A DNA stretch of 64,000 nt from Rhyzopertha dominica (lineage: Eukaryota; Arthropoda; Insecta; Coleoptera; Bostrichidae). Position 1 is the stretch's first letter; every line of letters begins with the position of its first letter. Positions 54,660 to 64,000 of the stretch are shown here, piece after piece. Position numbers and translations under genes: made by a program. The notes below the pieces were generated by a model. The model did no database searches, was not told where the DNA came from, and saw only the letters and a list, made by a program, of their open reading frames with translations. The DNA is taken from assembly GCA_025024175.1 (NCBI GenBank), contig QCXZ01000137.1, positions 4,278,001 through 4,342,000 of the forward strand, written 5' to 3'.

Positions 54660-56035
54660 ATATCCCAATGTTTAGAAACTAGCTCACATTATTCCGTTAC
54701 CTAAGGTCAACTCTCCGAACGAACCAAAAGACCTTCGACCCATAAGCATTCTCTCGTCAGTGTTTAAGATATTTGAAAAAATTATTTACAGACAGATCAG
54801 TCAGCATTTAAAGAAATTTCATATCATATCCGAAAACCAATCAGGATTTAGGCAAATCGTAGTTGAGAAACAGCATTGCTATCTGTTGCAGACGATATAA
54901 CCAAAGCAACTGACAATAAATTCATCACAACGCTAGTTCTATTAGATTATTCGAAAGCGTTCGAAATAATAAATTATGATCTTATGTCTGCTGTGTTTCA
55001 CAGTATCGGACTCGACATCGATCATTAATGAATGATTATATGCGAGATCGTCAACAGGTAGTTAAATGCAATAATTCTTTTTCTCTTCCAATTAAATGTG
55101 TAAGCGGCGTGTCGCAAGGATCCATATTGGGCCCCTTGTTATTTTCTATACAGATATCATCGTTTTCATCATGTCTGAAATATTGTAAAAGTCATTTTTA
55201 TGTGGACGATACGCAGATTTATCATCCTTGTAAGGAAGCTGATATTATTGAATCATATAATTGAATCATATCATTATCTTCTTTATCGACTAAATATTGC
55301 TTATCTTTAAACCCTTTAAAGTCGCAAGTTATTATGTTCGGCCCTAAACAAATTATACAACGATGTCTTTCTCAGTTAGACATAGCACTTAATAATACCA
55401 CGCTATTACCTATAAATTTAGCTAAAAACCTTGGAGTATTCATTGACACCGACTTAAAATTTACATCACACATCAATTATATTGTTAAAAGATCCATATC
55501 AAATTTGAAGTTGTTATATAATAGTCGCAATATATTGAACTCCCATTCTAAGGTAACCTTATGTAATTCTTTAGTTTTCTCGTTTCTAAACTACTGTGAT
55601 GTTGTATATGGACTTGCGCTGACTCATTATCATAGTCAACGTTTACAGCGCTTGCAAAACTCTTGTGTTAGGTTCATCTATGGCCTGCGACGGCGGGATC
55701 ATGTTTTGGAGAAGATAAAGGAACTGGGTTGACTAAATACAAGGAAACGTAGGTTTCTTCATTATTGCAATATATGTCTTAAACTACTAAAAAAATAGAG
55801 AACCGCTGTACCTTGTAAAAATATAAAGAGATCCCAAGTATATGATCTAAACCTAAGGTCCATTAACGCAGCTTGTGTCCCGCAACATATAACTTCACAA
55901 TTTCATAATTATTTTTCTTATATTGCGCCTAAAACTGTAAGTCTCTTACATCAGAATAATATAAACTCGTTACGCTATGTTCGTGAGCTTTTGCTCCATG
56001 GTCAATGCAACCTCAAACCTTATAGTTTCTAGTAC
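54660..56035 (+). pseudogene. Non-LTR retrotransposon reverse transcriptase, decayed
   Basis: The plus strand shows, in order: VFKIFEKIIYRQISQHLKKF (fingers), FRQ (motif near the 'SQSGFR' site), VSGVSQGSILGPLLFSIQIS, HFYVDDTQIYHP (catalytic YVDD), LNPLKSQVIMFG, LAKNLGVFIDTDLKFTSHIN and a C-terminal FLNYCDVVYGLALTHYHSQR. The order and motifs are those of a Jockey/CR1-like element. At least three stops or frame changes disable it. The relic at 63070..64000 belongs to the same family. Confidence 0.8.
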
Positions 56036-56209
56036 TTTAGTTACTTATTTGTTAGCACAAACTACTTCCTGATTTTTGTCAAGCGCCTAATACTTTGCCT
56101 TTGTATATTTGGTTGCAAGGAAGAATAGAACTGATAGATTCTTTATCCTTCAGCCCTGATTGCAAGCATTTCTGCATCTAAATATATATATATTTTTTCT
56201 GTTCTTGTT

Positions 56210-56900
56210 ATAATTTTTGTATGTATGCAGAATAAATACATTTATTATTACTATTGATTATATTTCTTTTTGTAAAGAACTTTGTTGCATGTAAATATCT
56301 GTAGGTGTGTGTTGGTTTTCTATAAACCTTGTGTCTTAACTGTATAGCATTTACTATGAAAATTTGGATATCCAAGAAAGGTAAACTGCTATTGCTTTCT
56401 AATTCCATAGTGAATTTTATGTGAGGATTTTGACTGTTCAAATGATTTAGAAACCTACCTAACTCTTCTATACCTTGGGGCCAAATTATAAAATTATCAT
56501 TTACATCGCAATCTCTTTAAAATTTTCCATAAACTACTTGGCTGCTACAGGACTTAGAGGTGACCCCATTGCACAACCTGATTTTTGTTCATAAAAATTG
56601 CCGTTCCATAAGAATTAAGATAATTAGATAATCTGGATATAGTGTCACCTAAGGGATCTATATTAAGTTTGGATTTGATATCTATCTTTCAGGTAAGGGT
56701 ACTTTCGTAAATCAAGAAACCATGCCAAAAGTAACTAACATATGGTTTTAAATAACACAAAATTTTGTCAGTCTATAACAAGGACTATTGACTATAGGTA
56801 CCTTGCAATCCGAAACAGTTTTGATAAGATCAATGGTACTTTTGGAAATTTTTGAGGCAGGATTTTAGGATAATTTTTGGTATGTCTCCTCATCTAATAA
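56210..56900 (-). pseudogene. Penelope-like reverse transcriptase relic
   Basis: The minus strand reads FYEQKSGCAMGSPLSPVAAK and FMENF, the RT signature of Penelope-like elements (GAAMGSPLSPVVANxFMExFE). It then reads IKFTMELESNSSLPFLDIQI and HKVYRKPTHTYRYLHA, the following thumb region. Stops and shifts interrupt it. The GIY-YIG part is not preserved downstream. Confidence 0.75.
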
Positions 56901-57798
56901 TTCTCTAACCGTTTTATCTAAAATTACTATGCTCTAGTAATTATAAGGGACTTATCGGTATACAATAAGAGTCTTGTTTTCTTCTGATGTGTCAAGAGGT
57001 TTGGATGTACGTGCATTTGTAACGGCGTGACATACTGTAATGCTCAAAATTTACTTTTTCAAAAATCTATGCTGATATTACCCTGAAGAAATGAGGTTTC
57101 CGTTAGCTAATCGTAGGAGAGGGCGTGTGGTAATAAAACGCGTTACAAAACGAATATATACAAAAGTATGCCAACTACCGACATATTAATGTTGATAAAA
57201 TATTTGGGCGGCAGGTAGATGAACTAAATACCCCTTAGTTGGAAAAGCCTCCTTAAAACCATTTAAAAATATGGCACTTAACTGCACCTGCCATAGGTAC
57301 ATAGAATAATGGGCAACAAAGCGCAAAAAAGGTAAGTATAGCACATAAAAAAAGTAGCTGTATGTAGAAATACTATAAAATCTATTTAAATATAAATCAT
57401 ACATGCATTTATGTAAAGTATGCCGTAAAATAAACTCGATCTAAATTTTTAAGTTGCAAAATAACATACTTCAAACGTAAGTATGTTCGTAAACCTAAAA
57501 CAATGAACAACCACTGAGGAAAATTTACCCAATCTAAAATATGTTTTCTTTATTAGAGAGAACACTCGCAATTTATTTAACTACGCAAACAAGAAAAATA
57601 ATCTTATAAATTATTCGAAGAAAAGTAACGAAAAAGGTGATGAACGGTTATGTAGAAAAGCATGTGAAAGAATCGCGCGACGTCACGAGCGAATGACCAT
57701 ACGCAAGCGGAAATTTTTGTGATAAAATACAAATTTGGGTTTCAAATAACAACCCGGACTGCGAAGTGTCTTTACAAAAGAAAATGACAGCAAAAAGT
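56901..57798. other. No supported gene
   Basis: AT-rich DNA, with a small CpG-rich patch near 57670..57700 containing GACGTCACGAG. Confidence 0.4.
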
Positions 57799-58188
57799 CT
57801 ATATAAAATGTAAATGTGCACCAATATACAACAATCAAGTAAATAATTATGAAACTAAGAGTGCAACCTGTTTCTGTTTCAGACAATAAAGGTAATGCAA
57901 TAATTTGAATAATATTCTAATGATTTAAAAACGAACAGGTATTTACTTGTGTCTTTTTGAAGCGAGAATGATGTCAGGCCTTTAAGTGCCGAATTAAATA
58001 AATGGTATAGATCTGACCTGCAGCAGCTATACGGGAAGCAAGGGAATGATATTAGAGTGGGTGGTGTTTCTAACTGCAATCGCAACCCCAAATCGATGGA
58101 TACATGGAATCGAGGCAAAAACTCGCACAGGGATTCAAGCCGAAATCCCGACAAACGAAATTCAGCGAGTGCTGGAAGAAACCCTTAA
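57799..58188 (+). other. Possible short gene or exon, unassigned
   Basis: TATATAAAA at 57799..57807 is followed by an ATG at 57849 (MKLRVQPVSVSDNK) ending in a donor-like AAAG/GTAATG. Further on, a frame open from 57961 to 58188 encodes a polar, Asn/Arg/Ser-rich stretch with KWYRSDLQQLYGKQGNDIR. GC content rises there. I found no acceptor that joins the two parts in frame and recognise no domain, so this is only a candidate. Confidence 0.2.
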
Positions 58189-58599
58189 AAATGAATAACC
58201 CATTTAAGCGTCTGAAACTAGCAAAAATATTTTGTGCTCACCTCCCTAAGCGCTTCGTTTGTACCAATACAATCGATTAAGCGAAGCGCGTTAGCACATG
58301 GAGAATTGGTTTTCCTTCTTAATGGTGAATTTCCAAAATACAATCGTGCTCAAATTCACGATAAACCAACAACCAAATAAAGTCACCACACTTATGTTGT
58401 AAAAAGTAAATCCCTTAAGGGATGACAATTTAAAATCACATTCAACCTTTCACGACATTCAAAAACCAAGATGCCAGTTAATGGTCCACTTGAAAAACGC
58501 GCAAAGATAATGCTTAAAGCTACCGCTAGCCCATACAGTTTTCCGCATTTATAAAGAATATGTTAATTCGATTTACCTACAGGTGACCCACGCTGTCCA

Positions 58600-58695
58600 G
58601 ATCATCCACATTATTAAATAATGATTGAAATCTCAAAAATTCTTTACAATACATCCATCCTAATCTATGCGCTTGATCTTTCGGAAGTAGTCTTA
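58600..58695 (-). pseudogene. Retroelement ORF fragment, downstream side of Tc1 insertion
   Basis: The minus strand continues the reading of 60346..60500 across the Tc1 element: LLPKDQAHRLGW. Intact relatives read LPxDxAHRLR at this point. See the upstream part for the family call. Confidence 0.4.
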
Positions 58696-58697
58696 TA

Positions 58698-60343
58698 CGA
58701 GCCCTAACAACTAAATATTGGGACGATTGCAATTTTGACTAAATACATCGCTCGGTTTTAAAAAGGCGTGCCGTGCGTTGCAGCTGAGTAGAATTCGATA
58801 ACTTTACCAAGTATTCCGTCAACTCTAAGCATATTTATCAAAAGCCAACTTTATTTTTGATTGCAAAAATGATACAATATTGACACAATGTGTAATTTCT
58901 GCTGACAACTAAATATTGGGACGTTCATAAAAACTAGTAGGTGGTGACATCCCCTTTGGCCTTGATCACCGCGCGAATTCTGGCGGGCATACTTTCCACT
59001 AATTTCTTGCAGAATTCAGGCGATAGAGCATCCCATATTCGCTGAATTTCTTGTCGTAAGTCCGCGATTGTCCGTTGTGGATGATTGCGCAAATGTCTCT
59101 TCATTTCATGCCATACGGCTTCGATAACATTCAAATCGGGGCTATTTGCTGGCCAAGATAAGACGTTAATGTTGTTGGTTCCAAACCATGCCTTAGTGGT
59201 GCGGGCTGTGTGACTGGACGCACCATCTTGTTGAAAAATACACTGTCCTTCAGGACAGAGGACTTCAAGGCTGGGAAGTAAACAATCTTGCAAAATTGAT
59301 TGGTACTTCGTTGCATTTACGATCCCCTCTATAAACATTAACTGCCCGACACCTTCAGCGGACATGCAACCCCAAACCATCTGCCCCTTGGCAAACTTGA
59401 CTGTTCGCTTCAAACAATCCTTATGGAATGCCTCATTTTTTGCCCTGATCACACGTTTACGACTGTCACCAACGCAGACATCAAATTTGGACTCATCGCT
59501 GAAGATAACTTTTTTCCAGTCATTATAAGTCCATGTCACTTTCGACTTTGCCCATATTAAGCGACGCTTCTTCTGTTCCGCAGTTAATAAAGGTTTTTCT
59601 TTTGCCTAAAACCATGTAAATAATTAAACTTGTACCTAGCTTTGCAGTACAAGTATCATATTTTGTGCTTACTTTGTAAAAGCTCAACCCCGAATGATGT
59701 ATCCATCGACGGCAACATTCTCTTGACAAATTTAAATTTGTTTCGTTATTCCAACAAGCGGTGATTTCTCGTAACGTGCTGCGACGTCCACCTTTGCAAA
59801 TTTTGACCAGTTTTCGTTGGTCCCGCGGCTTTACCACAGAAGGTCTACCCGGACTTTTGCCTTTGATTTCTAAAGTGCCTCTGTCGGCATAGTATTTGGT
59901 AACGTTTCCCACTGATGATTTACTTAAGTTCAGCTCCGTTGCTATTTTTTGTATCGACAACCCCTTGCAGTACATGGAAATAATAATTTCCCGAACTTTT
60001 TTGACAATTGGCACACCTCTCACCATTTTTGACGCAATAACGACGACTGCTCGTCACCAACAATTATCACTGACAGTATCCAACAAACACACCGCGTGTA
60101 TCATTTGTTTTACCATAGCCGTCCCAATATTTAGTTGTCAGCAGAAATTGCACGTTATGCCAGGATTGTGTTATTGCGTCAGTGAAAAATAAAGTTAGCT
60201 TTTGAAAAATATCCTAAGAGTTGACTGAATACATGTTAAAGCTAGAATTCTACTCAGCATCAACGCACGGAACGCCCTTTTAAAACTGAGCGATGTTTAC
60301 GGTCAAAATTGCAATCGTCCCAATATTTAGTTGTTAGGGCTCG
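58698..60343 (-). mobile_element. Complete Tc1-like element, 1646 bp, IR/DR type
   Basis: The element is flanked by TA (58696..58697 and 60344..60345). Its inverted repeats are about 225 bp each (58698..58923 and 60120..60343). Each repeat carries two copies of ACAACTAAATATTGGGACG, one near the outer end and one at the inner end (58706..58725, 58903..58923 and their counterparts). This two-site arrangement is the IR/DR structure of Sleeping-Beauty-like elements. The transposase inside is open throughout. The length is normal for autonomous Tc1 elements. Confidence 0.9.
58934..60026 (-). CDS. Tc1-like DD34E transposase with one intron
   Basis: Exon 1 (60026..59673) and exon 2 (59605..58934) flank a 67-bp intron with GTAAGC donor and GTTTTAG acceptor, phase 0, giving 341 residues, normal for Tc1 transposases. 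Unspliced, the frame breaks. Spliced, it reads SFYK-AKEKPLLTAEQKKRR, as in the family. N-terminal paired helix-turn-helix segments (about 1..110) include LSIQKIATELNLSKSSV and the GRP motif (SPGRPSV). The catalytic residues are D in IFSDESKF, D in FQQDGASSHTA and E in SPDLNVIEAVW, with 34 residues between the last two (DD34E). No stop or shift is seen. It is therefore a candidate active transposase. It would bind the inverted repeats and insert at TA. Confidence 0.88.
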
Positions 60344-60345
60344 TA

Positions 60346-60500
60346 CAAGATTCCACAGATGACATTATTTCCACTTTTGGAATTGTGCGTGGTGTTACAG
60401 CAAAATTCATCCCCTTCGCTAAAATATTTACAGCAGCATCAGAGACACTCTTTTTTGAGAAGTTTATGCCAGTGTTGCTGTTGTTGGTTTTAACTATGTC
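60346..60500 (-). pseudogene. Retroelement ORF fragment, upstream side of Tc1 insertion
   Basis: The minus strand reads SDAAVNILAKGMNFAVTPRT and IPKVEIMSSVESCIR. The pattern 'L.KGLNFAVTPxxIP...ExxI..VE' is common near the N terminus of Penelope-like reading frames. The Tc1 element inserted at a TA inside this frame; joining its two sides restores the reading CIRLLPKDQAHRL. Confidence 0.5.
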
Positions 60501-60519
60501 GTATGACTTGAAATTATTA

Positions 60520-61021
60520 GGCCAGTTTCTATTCTCTATTTTAAGCTAAAATCAACTCTGTTTTTAAAACCTAGACCAATCACATACCCCAATTGAACAT
60601 GTTGTCATGGTTATTGGGTTGATTTTAGATAATATCAACTTCAATATAGAGAATAGAAACCGACCTGTTGTGAATTTCTCAAATTTAAATATGTTTTGTT
60701 CTTTGAGCTTATCTAAACTATAGTCGATTTCATTTATAAATTTGTTTTAACAATAAAGTGGCATAACACAGTAAATAAGTATTTAACTACTACTAAAAAA
60801 AACTGTGTATTAATAATAATAATAATAAAAATATATATTTATCCAACAGACACAAGTCCATAATAGGATACAATCAGCAAATCAAATATAATATCCCAAA
60901 TTGTACAAAACCAAATACACATGCGCAGTTTTATATATATTTGAAAAGTAGCAAAAAATAATACAAACAAATACAATATCTATGTCTATGCAAGCCAGAA
61001 ACAATGAGTAGGTTTATAACG
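60520..61021. other. Short inverted repeat and AT-rich DNA
   Basis: TTTCTATTCTCTATTTTAAG near 60530 and its inverted match AATATAGAGAATAGAAAC near 60645 form a small inverted repeat, possibly a MITE. A short ATA/AAT microsatellite lies near 60810..60830. No gene is seen. Confidence 0.35.
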
Positions 61022-61351
61022 TTACATAACCTTATCCAACAAAGCTAGTGCAGCTCTGCTTTGCACATCAAATCTTCTTAGAGATCTGTCGTATAAATCA
61101 ATACAGTAATGTAAACTATTATAAACCCTACACATATTATTAATTGGGGAATACAGTAAAATGTTGGTTCTAGCGAAATTCATTCCAAAAGCAGGTGCGT
61201 TTCTTACATTATTTTTAGGTATGTTAAACTGCAATTGATACAGCAAGCCGGGACAATGTATATGACCATGGATTAACTTGTAAAGAAATAACACTGAAGA
61301 GTGCTGCCGTCTTACAATAAGGGATTGCAAATCAAGTTCATCAAGCAACAA
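61022..61351 (-). pseudogene. Non-LTR retrotransposon, C-terminal fragment
   Basis: The minus strand is open for 109 codons and reads LIVRRQHSSVLFLYKLIHGH and FARTNILLYSPINNMCRVYN. 'RR...LxFLYKLxxGxIDCPxLL' with 'RTNYxxxSPxNRxxxxYN' is the usual C-terminal tail of insect Jockey-like RT proteins. No RT core precedes it, so the fragment is truncated. Confidence 0.65.
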
Positions 61352-61894
61352 CCTATGTGAGCAATTTCTTGCTGGATACCTTGAGTACTTAACAAAATAT
61401 AAATATTTACAAAATTTTCGCTATTGCTAAGGGATATGATATACCAGATTATACATTATAATTTGAAAGATACTTTGAATTTCCTGTAAAAGTGCTTTTG
61501 GTATTGTTCATCATTCCATTGGTTCCAATGCAAAAAATGTGAATTTAGTTTCATATGGCCCACCATTCCTTTTCGCAGCAAAACTAGAGATTTCTTTAAA
61601 CAGCTATATGAATATTTATGTAACGAAATCTCTTCTCTATAATAATCATATGTTGCTGATGAGGCAACAGATAGATTCCATACTGCAGCTGAATGGGTTG
61701 TCCCTAATTCTTGGCAAATTGCCATGATCGAGACAAAAATAGCTTACTACATACTCCAAGAGGTATTATTGACCTGTTACGGCAAAGTAACATATGCATC
61801 TCGCATTGCAGTCCTTGTTGAGAATTCTCATACTGATTTTTAGAAACTTATGAGGGTATCGTTAATAAAATTATCACTCACTTTTGAAGCATAC
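61352..61894. other. No assigned gene; 89-codon open frame
   Basis: The minus strand has an ATG-started frame at 61725..61456, without recognised domain or splice context. I do not call it a gene. Confidence 0.3.
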
Positions 61895-61900
61895 TTTATT
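61895..61900 (-). terminator. SMKR1: Polyadenylation signal AATAAA of SMKR1
   Basis: AATAAA on the minus strand lies 37 bp after the stop at 61937. Confidence 0.7.
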
Positions 61901-61936
61901 TAAATACTTTTCTCGCGTTCATACACCCAGGAAACA

Positions 61937-62188
61937 TCACTTCTTTCCCTTCTTTTTCTTCTTCTGCGCATCCGGCCACGGGAACCCCCTCCTCAGGAGC
62001 AGATCCTGCACGTTGTGGCACGTGGTGTAAGCATTCTCCATGGCAGCTTCGGTGAAGATGTCCACCGTGCACCTGGCGCTTTTCGAGCGCCCCTTCCTTC
62101 CGGCCCTCTTCGGCTTAGTCGCCTTCTTCTTCTCACCTCCTCCATTTTTGTTGTTTTTGGGCTTCTTCTTTTTTCCTTTTCCAGCCAT
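61937..62188 (-). CDS. SMKR1: Small lysine-rich protein 1-like (SMKR1)
   Basis: An 83-residue protein: a very basic N-terminal half (MAGKGKKKKPKNNKN...), the segment VDIFTEAAMENAYTTCHNVQ followed by DLLLRRGFPWP, and a Lys-only tail. The central part matches the vertebrate small lysine-rich protein 1 pattern VDIxxxAAMxNxYxxxHNVxDxLxxRGFxWP. The function of that family is poorly known; vertebrate SMKR1 is mainly a testis and ciliated-tissue transcript. The frame is unbroken, GC-richer than its surroundings, and has a close AATAAA. An acceptor-like CATATTCATCAG precedes the ATG by three bases, so a leader intron is possible. Confidence 0.78.
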   Translation of the reverse strand: MAGKGKKKKPKNNKNGGGEKKKATKPKRAGRKGRSKSARCTVDIFTEAAMENAYTTCHNVQDLLLRRGFPWPDAQKKKKKGKK

Positions 62189-62739
62189 CCCTGATGAATA
62201 TGAAACAGTACAGTAGGATCATCTTTCAGGATTAAAATGTGCGAATTCTTTCGACAACGCGAGCTTAGTCGGTCTAAGCGTGCAGACGGAGACTGCGCTA
62301 TTTTCGTTTTCGCAGTCAATTTCTGTAATTTTCCAAGCGGTGCCAGATGGTCGAGACAGATGGCTGCATGAGCTCGATTGGACGGGAAGCTTCTAGAAGA
62401 TTGGTTTGAAAAAATCGAGCATGACTAATCTGTCTGGCAACACCGACCTGCCTCAAGATGAGTTTGGTTGCCAAAAATTGGTTAACATATATTCTTGAGT
62501 AGGTAAATTAGTTTTTGAAGGATATTGGCAAACGATTACACAAGTGACTTTAATAGATCATGTTTTGATGTACAGCCAACATAAACAAGCAATTACTTTC
62601 GAGTAAGAGATAGTGACGCAGTATTTATTAAAATAGGTAAGTGAAGTTTCTTGGAATCAAACATCTAATAATAATGAAAGGGCAAAAACACGCTGAGCAC
62701 TACTTACGTGAAGAATAATCAACAAATATATGGTGCTAA
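62189..62739. other. SMKR1 upstream region
   Basis: 5' flank of SMKR1. It holds a CpG-containing patch near 62250..62380 that may include the promoter or a leader exon. No TATA box is evident. Confidence 0.35.
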
Positions 62740-63060
62740 CAAATAGATTATTTTATTTATATGCTTGTAATACACGATCCATTAGTGATAAATGTGATTT
62801 ATTACGGGTTTGGATTAATAGGCTGGTTATGTTATTGTATCTTTATTTGTTAGCCAAGCTTTCGGAACCGTATGGTTCCTTCTTCAGGGCTTCAAATGCG
62901 AGAATGCCAATAAAACTGTCCACAATCAACAATTTAAAATCTTCACAAAACTAGTTGTAGTATATAAATTCACATGGTGTATAATAAACGTATAAATATA
63001 AGCCTATTGATCCAAACCGGTAATAAATCGCATTTATTTCATTTTTATTAAATATTTTAT
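62740..63060. repeat. Inverted repeat around a Penelope-like terminus
   Basis: About 70 bp at 62760..62830 recur inverted at about 62995..63060, sharing AAGCCTATT/AATAGGCT-like and ATCCAAACC blocks and TAATAAATC. The hammerhead-like terminus at 62852..62891 lies between. Confidence 0.45.
62852..62891 (-). ncRNA. Hammerhead-like ribozyme motif
   Basis: On the minus strand, helix I is AGCC with GGCT. The core is CTGAAGA plus one extra A. Helix II is GGAACC/GGTTCC around ATAC, then GAAA. Helix III is the palindrome AGCT, with T as the cleavage-site base. AATAAA follows a few bases later. The layout matches the Penelope-associated motif at 51378..51420. Confidence 0.55.
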
Positions 63061-63069
63061 GGTTTGAGG

Positions 63070-64000
63070 TCGCATTGACCACCGACCAAAAGTCCATGAA
63101 CATTGCGCGGCAGATGTTAGAAGTTTATATTTTTAGGGATAATGTAAAAAAAAACAGTTTTGAAATTCTGAAATTATATTTTGCGGTATAGAAGCCACGT
63201 TAACGGGCTTTATATTTAGATCTTTACTTATATACTTGAGATCCTTTTGTACTTTTTTTACAAGGTTTAGCGGTTGATTATTTCTTAGTAGTTCACACGG
63301 GTTACAATAATGAAGAAACCTGCGTTCCCTCGTACTCAGATAAATCCAGTTCCTTTATCCTATCTGAAACATGACCATGCAGTCGCAAATCATAGATGAA
63401 TCTAACGCAAGTTTTACAACGTTTACGTTGACTATTGTATTGAGCCAACACAGGTCCATATACAGTATCGTAGTAGTTTAGAAAGTGCAAAACTAAGGAG
63501 TTGATTGATTGGATTGATTGGAAGTTCAAAATATTGTGACTATTATATAATAACTTTAAGTCTAATGTGGATATTTTAACAATATAATTGACATGCGAAG
63601 TCAATTTGCATATCGTCTACATAAAAACGACTTTTATAATATTTGGGACACGATGATATGTATATAGAAAATAACAAGGGACCCGGTATAGATCCTTGCG
63701 GCACGCCGATTACAAATTTAGTTGTAAGTGAAAAGCAATATTATCGTATTTTACCACCTGTTGACGATCTCGTAAATAACTATTCATTTGGGGAAATCCA
63801 GTGTTGTGAAAAACAGCAGATATAAGATCATAGTTTATTCTATAGAACACTTTTAAGTAGTCTAAAAGAACTAGTGTTGTGATCCATTTATTGTCAGTTG
63901 CCTTGACTATATCATCTGTAACAGATAGCAATGCAGTTTTGCAACGATGATTTGCCTGAAACTATGACTGGAATTCATTCAAATGCTGATTGATCTATTT
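63070..64000 (-). pseudogene. Non-LTR reverse transcriptase relic, runs off the window
   Basis: The minus strand reads, from the window edge inwards, TTLVLLDYLKVFYRINYDLI, SYLRDRQQVVKYDN, a VCNRRAARIY-like broken palm region, then MTSHVNYIVKISTLDLKLLY and CKTCVRFIYDLRLHGHVSDR. It is a diverged copy of the family at 54660..56035. Stops and shifts interrupt it. The 5' part lies outside the window. Confidence 0.7.

Overview
The window reads as nuclear DNA of an insect, probably a beetle or another holometabolous insect. It is AT-rich, genes have short introns with GT..AG borders, promoters pair TATA with a TCAGT initiator, and transposon remnants fill most of the space. I recognise five host protein genes. 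(1) An Mdm2-type ubiquitin ligase runs on the minus strand in four coding exons spread over 34924..18868. (2, 3) Two Yellow-family secreted proteins of the yellow-g/yellow-g2 type are transcribed away from each other (36895..38007 minus, 40427..41548 plus). (4) A cytosolic Hsp70 on the plus strand is split by a 7.8-kb intron (43711..43878 and 51710..53431). (5) A very small lysine-rich protein on the minus strand looks like SMKR1 (61937..62188).

Layout. 1..18.7 kb is a transposon graveyard: several transposase relics, a nested Tc1/mariner-type element (7974..9342), non-LTR and Penelope-like remnants, and an inverted-repeat cluster carrying two hammerhead ribozyme motifs (12975..13590). 18.8..35.3 kb is the Mdm2 gene; its introns hold a 105-bp satellite with a 210-bp dimeric period, mariner, MITE, Penelope and non-LTR debris. 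36.9..41.6 kb is the Yellow pair. 43.6..53.5 kb is Hsp70, whose intron holds a 1-kb foldback and a Penelope-like element with two 555-bp inverted arms. 54.6..64 kb is again repeats: non-LTR reverse transcriptase relics, a Penelope RT relic, and an apparently intact 1646-bp Tc1 element (58698..60343) with long inverted repeats of the IR/DR kind and a spliced transposase gene. SMKR1 lies near the right end.

The host genes share no obvious pathway. Yellow-g and yellow-g2 are known as an eggshell-related neighbouring pair in Drosophila. Mdm2 would act on p53-type targets, but the gene model here has no SWIB (p53-binding) domain. The most unusual sequence-level signal is the recurrence of hammerhead ribozyme folds: one canonical type-I motif at 13326..13415, a damaged inverted copy beside it, and hammerhead-like motifs at the ends of at least four Penelope-like inserts.
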